Shown here piece by piece: positions 37,379 through 48,700 of a stretch of 64,000 nt of DNA (position 1 is its first letter; each line of letters opens with the position of its first letter). The translations under genes and the position numbers were made by a program. Below the pieces are notes generated by a model. That model made no database searches. It had not been told where the DNA came from and worked only from the letters and a program-made list of their open reading frames with translations. The stretch comes from Dreissena polymorpha (Eukaryota; Mollusca; Bivalvia; Myida; Dreissenidae): positions 84,862,989-84,926,988 of the forward strand of contig NC_068359.1 in assembly GCF_020536995.1 (NCBI RefSeq), read 5' to 3'.

Positions 37379-37711
37379 CTGACGGTATTTATAGAAGAAC
37401 CATCAGTGTAACACCAATGCTACACCAGCTCCAGTGGCCGACCCTTCAAGAACGACGGGCCCAGATGAAGGTAGTAATGATGTACCTCATCGTCCACAAT
37501 CTGGTGGATGTCCCAACCACATACCTCATACCCATAAGTTCTGCACGAGGCCATGAAACTTGCTACCTGGTCCCCTTTGCTAGGACCGAGAGCTACCAGA
37601 AGTCGTTCTTCCCAGATACCATCCGGCTTTGAAACACACTCCCCCAAAACATTATAAGCTGCTCATCAGTGAACAATTTCAAGGAGGAAGTCCAGTCCAT
37701 CTCCCTCAAGT

Positions 37712-38461
37712 AACTGATAGAATGGGCGTTTTTACCTTCACTGTAAAATAGTATTTTTTAATAATCTCTTTTTTCGTTGAGCAAATTTTAAGTCTCACTG
37801 TAAAAACTTTCTCACACCGCCATGCGCATGTACATGTACGTAAAAATACGAAAACTGTAACAGTATTATGACATGTACAGTGAATATGTATACATAATTA
37901 CCAGTATATGAGGTACATTGTAAATCATTTATCTTAGTTTAACTATATAACGCATTGAACTATATGTATGTTATAATTTGATGTTCAGCTCTTCGCGTGT
38001 ATAGATAAAACTAACCATAATAACTTGAAAATCTTATATGTGTGGTTATTTTCGCTGTATGTTTGGAGAGCTTTAGAACTAGTTTTATTTTGCGCAAACA
38101 TATAAACAACACACCTCGACTAAGCATTTTCAAAAATCCCCACCCCGTATATTGGTTGAACTCTTTGTTTACAGACATACACACACACACACTCTCTGTT
38201 AATCACTTAAATCAAATAAAAAATGATTACCCACCGAATTTGATAAGTAAATAAACGTTTCCATCTCAAATGAACGTGCTTGTTGACGTATTTTGAAGGG
38301 AAATTCAACCTAAGTACACCAATTGTATTGCTCATGCAAGCATAAAAAGAATTTCTAGTGTTTGATGATCATGCAATGTTAATGTTATCACGTTAAACAT
38401 GACTTTTTATACAAATTCAAGGCAGTGAAAGTGTTTCGAAATGACAGCATTCTTCCTCGGG
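37712..38461. other. LINE 3' flank and intergenic DNA
   Basis: No genes seen. A short (CA)n run lies at about 38176-38192. Confidence 0.5.
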
Positions 38462-38695
38462 CAGATTTCAGTAACATAGTGACGTCATGGTATATATACA
38501 GATGGCAGTAACATAGTGACGTGACGTTGTACATATACAGTTTGCAGTAACGTCGTGACGTCATGGTATATATATATATATACAGATTGAAGTAACGTAA
38601 TAACGTCACGGTAATTTACATATATACAGATTTACAGATGGCAGTAACGAAGTGATGTCAAGGTACATACAGATGGCAGTGACGTCACGGTATAC
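38462..38695. repeat. tandem array of ~40-bp units with CRE-like palindromes
   Basis: About six units of the form CAGATGGCAGTAACATAGTG followed by ACGTCATGGTATATATA. Units 1 and 3 contain the exact palindrome TGACGTCA and the last contains TGACGTCAC; the others have one-base variants (TGACGTGA, AACGTCAC, TGATGTCA). The spacer is an AT-rich TATATATA stretch. Low-complexity origin is likely, but the CREB/ATF-site core is retained. Confidence 0.85.
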
Positions 38696-39258
38696 AAACA
38701 ATGCTTAATTATAGGCACATGTTTATCATATTTATTTTCAGAAGCTACAAGTCGGTCGTTATTGAAACTATGATTTGGCTTCCCAACCTTGTGTATCATG
38801 ACAATACCCAACAATGAACAAGATATAAAACGTTTCGAAATATGGGAACACCTTCGGAGGGCGGTGGAGAATTGTGGCGGTGGAGAATTGTATCGGCTCA
38901 AAACGTATTTATTCGGATCATTAAGCAACATGGTGATAATGTTACTTGGCATAACAGTCCAGGGTATATGCCCGATTCTTGAGTCAGATCAACTTCAGCC
39001 CTTGTCAGCAATACAATAATGGTCTGTAGCTGTTAATGAGATAACATGCTGAGATTGACCCTTTGAGAAGGTTAACCAGAGAAATAGATTTATTTCTGCT
39101 GACCACAAGTCTTTCTGATAACCCAATCATCTGCATAATTTTGTGAGTAAGTGGTTGTGTGTGTAGTGAGATGTGACGAGTCCATAACCATCAACCTACT
39201 CTTCAGATATGTAAGAAACTGTTTGATCATGTATTTTGAGAGATATACTACTTCTTAA
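38696..39258. other. intergenic: nothing recognised
   Basis: Contains a 13-bp tandem duplicate GGCGGTGGAGAATTGT x2 near 38862-38890. No supported gene. Confidence 0.4.
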
Positions 39259-39510
39259 CCCATTCAGCCCTGTTGACGCATTGATTAATTAATTCATTAA
39301 CTCATTCATACCTGAATATTTATAGATAAATTTGAAATCACATGAATATGAATTAGCAAAAATGTCAAAAATAATTAGGCGATTTGCATAATTTTTGTTT
39401 AGTCTTGAAAAACAAGTTTTATTCTTGGGACACACATTGGCAAAAGAATTAAATCCTGATTATGCATCTCTTGGAAAAGAAGACTCAATGTGTCATCAGG
39501 GTTGATGGAG
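39259..39510. mobile_element. TTAA-flanked miniature element
   Basis: TTAA at 39255-39258 and 39511-39514. The inverted ends CCCATTCAGCCCTGTTGACG and (inward from right) CTCCATCAACCCTGATGACA match in most positions. Non-coding. Confidence 0.6.
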
Positions 39511-40043
39511 TTAATCCCTTGTGACGCCTTAGTCATTTTCAAATACAGTATACACTCATTCGAAAGCTCATTATAGGGTATTCTTTAATTGCATATGAGA
39601 GACCCAAGAATCAACAGATAACATGAATATTTCAGACATTTAAGTAATGAAATATTCATAAAATATATAAATTTCATTGAATACTCATGACTTATGCCCT
39701 AATCAGTCAGCTCCTGAAGGCACTGTGTGATCAGGTTATACTGTATTTGCATATACATGGCAAAAGGATAACCATTCTCTTTTCCAACAAAAAGGACATA
39801 AGGCGAGTACCGTGTTTTATTTCACGTTTACAGCTTTTAAATATAAATTAATAAACCTTTTCCTTCGTGCACATGCAAACATCATCAATTTGAAATATAA
39901 TTTTTTTTCATTTTAGCTTATAAGCTTTCATAAAGTATCAACATTTTCTAACAAGTTTCAGGACTGAATGAGTAAGAGCCTGGATAGTAGAATAAAACTA
40001 ACATCTAAGATTTTGGGTCCTGAAGAAATTATATAGTTATTAA

Positions 40044-40240
40044 CCCATATGCACCCATAATCATTTTTATGGGCCAAATTTTATATTTGGAACTTGTTTA
40101 CCCATTTTACAAAAAAAGGTGTTTTTGTCGTAAAAAAATACAAACTTGATATATATTTGAGGATGTGTGTTTTAACAAACAGCGTAGAAGCCATCTGATT
40201 ACGATCTACAGTGTTTACCTTGATTGTGGCAACGGACGGG
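40044..40240. mobile_element. TTAA-flanked miniature element (weak ends)
   Basis: TTAACCCATATGCACCCATA at left and GGCAACGGACGGGTTAA at right. The ends are CCCAT/CCCGT with short complementarity, resembling TTAACCC...GGGTTAA elements elsewhere in this window. Confidence 0.45.
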
Positions 40241-42511
40241 TTAATTTGAAGATAACAAAAAAATCATGCAACTTGCCCATTTTTTGTTAATTAACACAAA
40301 CAGAAATTATCATCGTCATATAAAAATACCCAGTATGTGTTGCATGATCTTAGTATACACAAACATGTACTTTCCAAAGACACGTCAAGGCATCACAAGG
40401 GCTTAGATTGGTTTAATGTGAATGTTGCTATGGAAAAATATGCATGTTTTGTCTTAAATCAAGTCTCTTAACCCATTGTATGTTGGTATATATTGGTGGT
40501 TATTTTTTGTTATAAATGTTATATATGAATAAGGAAGTATCCACTACGCGCTACAGATTTTTATTTACGAAAGTACAGATCTCAAGGTTCTCTGCGCTAC
40601 ACAGTTTGTATGCGGTCGTGGAGACGCCCACGCGTTTCCTACTGATGTTTAATTTGACGTAAATAGATCTAGTGTATTTCGGATGTGCTTTCGAACTTAG
40701 CAATTTACGACGTGCAATAATGCGTACCAAAAAATGTATATATGTCTATATATATCGCTATATGTATACATGTCCCGGAAAATCGGCAAAAGTCCCGGAA
40801 AATTGAGCTCAATGTCCCGGAATTGGTCTGAAAATTTATGGCGTGTATGGCAGTGAAATAAATTGATCACCTAAAACTGTAGACAGACATGTACATGTGT
40901 AGCTGATAACAAGTTAATCTATCAGTATCTATATCAATCTATCTATATAAAGGTTCCGGTATTAGTGTTTGTTACGTGCATAAATTGAGAGTGTTTGCTA
41001 AACCTTATCTATAACATTTTTTGTTAATGAGAAAATTAAAGTAATTTTTGAAGTATTATGAGTGGACAATAACGGCTTAAGCATATACCGTATTGAGTGT
41101 GTATATAAAGTGTACATATGATTTTTGAAATAACTAATTTTATATAACCTAAATATTCAAGATGATAATTCCCTATGAATATGTATTTGCTTCAATATTC
41201 ATCTAAATCATTTAATGTGATTGATTTTTGTATCAAATCAAAATCAATCAGATTATTTGCAAATTTGATAAAAGTAATAAAATAGCTTCAAGCTATCCAT
41301 TCCCATTCCATTCCAGTTGTCAATTTAATAAGTTGCATCCCTGAAAGTGTAGCATTTTAAGACTTTGTTGAATAATAAGCAAATACGCAAGAAAATGGCT
41401 TGGTTTTCTCATTCTTATCAAAAGCACAGTAGTGAGAAGCAATTGCGAACACTGACCATCCAATTCCTAGTCTGGCTGCACCATTTGTGCGATAAGATAA
41501 GGCTCAGCAGTTTACAACTACTTTGATTGACTGTGGTAATGAAAATGAACACTCAAAGGCTTGCCAGATTCTCCAGAAATCCAGAGATTCTGGGCATATA
41601 CACTGGACTGATAATATCTCAGCCAAGTTCAATACCCAGACAGATTGCTTGCAGAAATTCTTGACCTTGAATGCTTAAAAAAGGGCAAAATTTACATTGT
41701 CCGCTCTCAAACTCAAACAGTTCAAATCAGATCGTGATTGTTTTTTTGATGTTTTGAAGGAATAATAACTCGACTCAGTTTGGTTAAGAACCAGATCACT
41801 TGAAGCACTTCTCAATTACGGTCTCTGAATTGTTAAAATATGGTTGTGTTAACCTTTCCACACTTTAACGTCAAAAGTTTACATCTGATCATCATAAAAC
41901 TTTGTTCTAATGTTTGTACTTATAACATCGACCGAGTTTGATACAAAACGCCAGATCAATTTTAGAAAATAAGATCCATCGCTCTTGAGTGTTTAACAAA
42001 ATGCGACTCTTGTTCAAAAGGTTTTGCTATAGCCATAAAGGCAAACACTCAGCCCCATCCCCGCCATGGCGGTCATTTGTTTCCAAGGACCGTAACCAGT
42101 TTCGAAATCGGCCGAGATATCATATCCTTGGCAAAAATATTCTAAGCAAGACCCATGAAGATTGGACAAAAACTGTGAGCCTTCAGAAGATGTAATTATA
42201 GAAATCTAAGGAGCTGCCTCGCCCTCTGATTGCCATGCTATTCAAGAGACCGAGAACGAAACGATATTTTAAATAATCTTTTGAGAAAATTTCGTGAAGA
42301 TTGAACAACAAAGTGACTACACAATGTTTTACTTCAGCCATTTAGAAACAACTCCCCCCCCCCTGACGACCATGTTTTTAATGAATCGGAACCATTTTGT
42401 AACTCAGCCAGGATATTAGAACAAAGACTCTGGGTAGGTTTTATGACGAATTGTAAAAAATACTTTTAGAGTGTTCCCAAAGATTCCCTTTCGCAACAAA
42501 AGGAAAACTGC
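40241..42511. other. intergenic with decayed tandem-repeat element remnants
   Basis: No genes. Three copies of GTCCCGGAA lie at 40773-40820. From about 41880 to 42511, phrases like CAAGACCCATGAAGATTGGA, TTTCGTGAAGATTGAACAAC and CTGACGACCATGTTTTTAAT mark an old ~150-bp repeat element; the same repeat resumes at 53950 (CGGTAGCCATGTTTTTCAAC), so the Harbinger element landed in it. Confidence 0.5.
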
Positions 42512-42514
42512 CCG

Positions 42515-42545
42515 GGGCCGTATTCACCAACAATTCTTTACTTGA
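42515..42545. repeat. Harbinger left terminal inverted repeat
   Basis: GGGCCGTATTCACCAACAAT and following TCTTTA, complementary to 53919-53949. Confidence 0.9.
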
Positions 42546-42751
42546 GAATAAAGAATAAAGAAAATTCTTTATTCTTTACTTTTCTAAGAACGTTCTTAGG
42601 TCGATTCTTTATCGGTATTCACCAACGCTATTTTTAGCGTTCTTTACTAAGAATTATTTGTTATTGATGTAAGCGACCATGGTACCCGGCATTTTCGTTA
42701 ACGCATATAAAACTCGGAACCGTTTACGTGTCTTCTGTCACAACATACAAG

Positions 42752-45700
42752 ATGGCGGACAACAACGCTAACGTTGCTACTAGTAGAAATCGTTGGTCCG
42801 AACAGGAGGAAACTGTAATAGCCCAGGAAATAATTAAAAACTATGATGTCCTGTTCGGCCCAATGACCGGTTGTGGCGCACTCAAAATTGGAGAGGTTCG
42901 AAGGAGAGGCTGGGAAGCCGTGGCAAATGTTCTAAACTGGTTTGTACTTTTGGTGTTATCAATTTTCCAAATTTTGGAAATTCTAGCAGAATGAATATTT
43001 GTACAGTTAATTCATTATTTTGTTTTTTAATTATTGATTATAATAAAATTTTTAATTTGTGCAATGTTTAAAAACGAACAGAATGTTAAATAATATGTGA
43101 CATAAATATAAAAAGCAGTAGATGATTTGAGCACAAAATATTTACCATAATATAAAGTTATAATGCTTCACTATGGTAAAAATATTGTGCTACCCGGTTT
43201 CAAATATTCCAAAATATTCAACTAAACCCATATTGTGTCATTTTTCATTAATGATGTATTTCTACTAATTTATTTGTTAATAATTCATCAACAAAATTGT
43301 TTGTGTCAAACACACATGAAATGTAGATTGCAATGTGGAAAAATGTTTTGAGGAATAAACAAATCATTTCTTAGACTCAATTTCTGATTTTAAAAAATGT
43401 ACCTAATTGCATTCCATTTATTTCAGCCAATTTTCCACCTATAAGCGCGCAGGTTCAGAGGTGAAGAAAAAATACTATAACATGAAAGACAAAAGTAAGT
43501 GAAATTTAAGAGATGTACTTTTGTCTTATTTTTCTTGCTGCTTCTTATGTAATGAAGATAAAATGTTCCACATTTATTGTATTTCACATGAAAAGTGAAA
43601 CATCATAGTTACTGTGTAAAAATTAGCTGAAATTTGTAATTGATTTTTTGTTATACATGTAGGTTCATGATTATATTGTAAGCCTATTATGTACATGTAA
43701 TAATGTTGTTTAAAAATCAATAATTATATTATATATATTGAGGAATTTTATGAAATTTTAAACATTGTTATATTAATAACTATCTGGTACATTGCTATTA
43801 TCACCGGTCCAGCATACTTAATGTACATACTGTGCAAATCAAGATACATGAAAATTGCTAAAAATAGCATTAAATCAAACATTGGTGTAACTTTTGCTCC
43901 TTTTTGCTCCTTATGTTTATTTTGGACTCTTAAATTACACAGTTTCTTCTCAATATAACTATAGCAAAGACAAAAAATGATGAGATGAGGAGGCCAGGCA
44001 CTGGAGGAGGGCCCCGGGTGAAAGAGTTCACCATTCCGGAGGGGATTCTCCTTCAGCATTTTGGGGATTCCGCCTCTGTGGCAGGGGTCCCCAATGCAAT
44101 TGACACTGATGGTTTGTACAGTTTATATAGAATATAATACCATTTGTCAATTTTTAGCCGGATTTTTTTCGAAAAAATCTCGGCTTATAGATTGATGTTG
44201 TCGGGCGGGCGGGGGGGCGGGGGGGGCGGGCGGGGGGGCGGGCGGCGTGCTCGAAAATGTTAAAGTTCTTATTTCATGGTATAACTTTGGTATGCTTGGA
44301 CCTAGAGTCTTCAAACTTGACACGAAGGTTGGCCAGGATTAACAGATGACCACTGGTCATTTCAAGGTCATTCATTTGAAGGTCAAGGTCACTGTGACCT
44401 TCAATATAAAAAATGTTAAAGTTGTTATAACTTTGGTATGCTTGGACCTAGAGTCTTGAAACTTGACATGAAGGTTGGCCATAACTAGTTAGTAACCACT
44501 GGTCATTTCAAGGTCATTCATTTGAAGGTCAAGGTCACTGTGACCTTGAATGTAAAAATGTTAAAGTTCTTATTTCATGGTATAACTTTGGTATGCTTGG
44601 ACCTAGAGTCTTCAAACTTGACATGAAGGTTGGCCAGGATTAACAGATGACCACTGGTCATTTCAAGGTCATTCATTTGAAGGTGAAGGTCACTGTGACC
44701 TTCAATATAAAAATGTTAAAGTTGTTATAACTTTGGTATGCTTGGACCTAGAGTCTTGAAACTTGACATGAAGGTTGGCCAGAACTAGTAAGTAACCACT
44801 GGACATTTCAAGGTCATTCATTTGAAGGTCAAGGTCACTGTGACCTTGAATGTAAAAATGTTAAAGTTGTTATAACTTTGGTATGCTTGGACCTAGAGTC
44901 TTGAAACTTGACATGAAGGTTGGCCAGAACTAGTAAGTAACCACTGGACATTTCAAGGTCATTCATTTGAAGGTCAAGGTCACTGTGACCTTGAATGTAA
45001 AAATGTTAAAGTTCTTATTTCATGTTATAACTTTGGTATGCTTGTACCTAGAGTCTTCAAACTTGAAATAAAGATTGGCCAGTACTAGAAGATGACCACT
45101 GGTCATTTCAATGTCATTCATTTGAAGGTCAAGGTCACTGTGACCTTAAATGTTAAAATGTTAAAATTGTTATAACTTTGGTATGCTTGGACATAGAGTC
45201 TTCAAACTTGACATGAAGGTTTGCAAGCACACTTAGATGACCACTGGTCATTTCAAGGTCATTCATTCTAAGGTCAAGGTCACTGTGACCTTGAATGTAA
45301 AAATGTTAAAGTTCTTATAACTTTGGTAGGTAAAAATGTTAAAGTTCTTATTCCATGTTATAACTTTGGTATGCTTGTACCTAGAGTCTTCAAACTTGAC
45401 ATAAAGGTTGGCCAGTACTAGAAGATCACCACTGCTCATTTCAATGTCATTCATTTGAAGGTCAAGGTCACTGTGACCTTCAATGTTAAAATGTTAAAAT
45501 TGTTATAACTTTGGTATGCTTGGACCTAGAATCTCAAACTTGACGTAAAGGTTTGCAAGCACACTTAGATGACCACTGGTCATTTCAAGGTAATTCATTT
45601 GAAGGTCGAGGTCACTGTGACCTTGGATGTAAATATGTTAAAGTTGTTTATACTTTGGTATGCTTAGACCTAGAGTCTTCAAACTTGATATGAAGGTTGG

Positions 45701-48700
45701 CCAGAACTAGAAGAAGATGACCACTGGTCATTTTAAGGTCAAGGTCACCGTGACCTTGAATGTAAAAATGTTAAAAAATAAAAAAATTGAGATCAAACTT
45801 TCCTAATTGTCAATTCAAGTTCATATTTGTGACCTTAAATGTTATTGTTGTTCATGTATATGCATGCATTCAAAACATAACACAAGGTTTGCTCATGCCT
45901 TGAAAAGTACTTACATTTCATTTTGACCTTTGAACAATATTTCAGTAATTTAAGTATTGCATTGACAAAAACACGAAAGGTACTTTCCTGTCATTTAAAT
46001 CAAAAATCCGGCTTCAATGCGGTCATCTCCGACCGCGGAACTCTTGTCTTCTGGGCTGCCAGAATGAATGAAACATTAATGTAGTGTGCTTCTTTGGGAT
46101 CAGATGTGATTATATACAATACCAATGGGTCAAATTCAAGCCTCTTTCTAAATATCAGCAAACCCCTTTTATGAAGTACATTAAAAGATTAGTTCCTTGT
46201 AAGCAAATTATCATCTGAAAGCCACAAATCTCATGTCAATGTCCATGTATTTGAATAGGCAAAGAAAAACATAATTTTGTTTGTCCTTCCAGCACATATA
46301 TCACATGTGCCCCTGATGTAGCCTGCAATGGACCTCTGCAGAAAATAAACAACAATTCTTGTCAGAAACCTATAAGAAAACATCCATTTTCAATAATGGC
46401 AAAATACAATGTGAAAAATTGGCATCAAATTCATATGTGACTGCGTTATCAGTGAATAACCTGAGGGAGGTCTATACAAAGACTCGCATATTTCCATTTG
46501 ATAGAACTATCAATAGTGCTGCTATTTCCAAGCCATCTTTTATGTATGTTGTCCCTCTGGAGAAAAAACAACACAATTGTTACTGACATTAGGCCATGTC
46601 CACTTGAACTTTGAACATGAGAGTCAGTATTTGTTGGACATTTGATTTTGTTCTTTCTCCAAACCAGGAAAATACATGTGAATTAGCGTCCAACCAATAA
46701 CATGAGTTTGAAACTGATTTTGAGATTTTTTTAGCTCACCTGATTGCTCAGGTGAGCTTTCGTGACCGGTCTTTGTCCGTCTTCCGTCCGTCCGTCCGTT
46801 AACATTTGCTCGTAAACACTCTTGAGGCCACATTTATTGTCCGATCTTCTTGAAACTTGGTCAGAAGATTTGTCCCAATGATATCTTGATCGAGTCCGAA
46901 ACTGGGTCATGCTGGGTCAAACACTAGGTCACTAGGTCAAAAAAATGAAATAGCTTGTAAACACTGTAGAAGTCCCATTTAATGCCCAATCTTCATGTAA
47001 CTTTGTCTAAATGTCTGTAGTAATGATATGTTGGTTGAGTTCAAAAGCGGTTCTGGTCTGTTGAAAAACATGGCCGCCAGTGGGCGGGGCAGTTTTCCTT
47101 ATATGACTATAGAGAAACCTTGTAAACACTCTAGAAGTCACAATTTTGGCCCAATCATCATAAAAGTTGATCAAAACATTGGTTTTATTGATATGTCGGA
47201 CAAATTCGAAAATGGTCCAGATCGGTGAAAAAACATGGCCGCCAGTGTGGGTGGGGCATTTTTCTCTATATGTATACAGTGAACACATGTGAAGACTCTA
47301 GAAGTCACATTGTTTGCCCAATTTTCATTAAATTTGGTCAGAACATTTGTTTCCTTGATACGAGAGTTGAGTTGGAAAATGGTTCCGGTTAGTTGAATAA
47401 CATGGTTTCCGGGGAAGGCAGTTTTCTTATATTTATATAGTAAAAAAAAGCTTGTGAACACTCTAGAAGTCACATTTTTTGCCCAATCATCATGAAACTT
47501 GGTGAAAAGATTGTTTTTACATATATCTCAGATGAGTTTGCAAATGGTCCCGATGGGTCAATAAACATGGCTGCCAGGGGGGTGGGGCAGTTTTCCTTAT
47601 GTGACTATATAGAGAGAAACCTTGTGATTGAACACTATGGAAGTCACATATTTTGCCTAATCATCGTGAAACTTAGTCAATACATTGGTTTTATTAGCCG
47701 GATTTTTTTCGAAAAAATCTCGGCTTATAGATTGATGTTGTCGGGCGGGCGGGGGGGCGGGCGGGCGGGCGGGGTGGCGGCGTGCTCGAAAATGTTAAAG
47801 TTCTTATTTCATGGTATAACTTTGGTATGCTTGGACCTAGAGTCTTCAAACTTGACATGAAGGTTGGCCAGGATTAACAGATGACCACTGGTCATTTCAA
47901 GGTCATTCATTTGAAGGTCAAGGTCACTGTGACCTTCAATATAAAAAATGTTAAAGTTGTTATAACTTTGGTATGCTTGGACCTAGAGTCTTGAAACTTG
48001 ACATGAAGGTTGGCCATAACTAGTTAGTAACCACTGGTCATTTCAAGGTCATTCATTTGAAGGTCAAGGTCACTGTGACCTTGAATGTAAAAATGTTAAA
48101 GTTCTTATTTCATGGTATAACTTTGGTATGCTTGGACCTAGAGTCTTCAAACTTGACATGAAGGTTGGCCAGGATTAACAGATGACCACTGGTCATTTCA
48201 AGGTCATTCATTTGAAGGTGAAGGTCACTGTGACCTTCAATATAAAAATGTTAAAGTTGTTATAACTTTGGTATGCTTGGACCTAGAGTCTTGAAACTTG
48301 ACATGAAGGTTGGCCAGAACTAGTAAGTAACCACTGGACATTTCAAGGTCATTCATTTGAAGGTCAAGGTCACTGTGACCTTGAATGTAAAAATGTTAAA
48401 GTTGTTATAACTTTGGTATGCTTGGACCTAGAGTCTTGAAACTTGACATGAAGGTTGGCCAGAACTAGTAAGTAACCACTGGACATTTCAAGGTCATTCA
48501 TTTGAAGGTCAAGGTCACTGTGACCTTGAATGTAAAAATGTTAAAGTTCTTATTTCATGTTATAACTTTGGTATGCTTGTACCTAGAGTCTTCAAACTTG
48601 AAATAAAGATTGGCCAGTACTAGAAGATGACCACTGGTCATTTCAATGTCATTCATTTGAAGGTCAAGGTCACTGTGACCTTAAATGTTAAAATGTTAAA

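Larger units (their letters stand above)
35160..37711 (+). mobile_element. LINE 3' fragment (CR1/L2/Jockey-like), split by a later insertion
   Basis: The C-terminal region of a non-LTR reverse transcriptase ORF2 lies in two pieces. 35160-35436 reads SLSWNQHINEVTKKANNTRS, FLQRNLHHCQQKTNAH, and LVRPLMEYAAIIWDPFTDTN IRKLEMVHRRLARMVYS. 37379-37711 reads ISVTPMLHQLQWPTLQERRA QMKVVMMYLIVHNLVDVPTT YL, and ends KEEVQSISLK with stop TAA. The phrase ..YAA.(I/V)WDP..T..I.KLE MVqRR.ARMV.. is the standard post-RT segment of CR1/Jockey-type LINEs. The 5' part is missing (typical 5' truncation) and small defects are present. It is interrupted by a hAT remnant at 35437-37378. Confidence 0.85.

Noticed and set aside
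37205-37411. Plus-strand frame at the LINE/hAT junction
   Set aside because: It crosses the end of the hAT remnant and has no family similarity in that frame.
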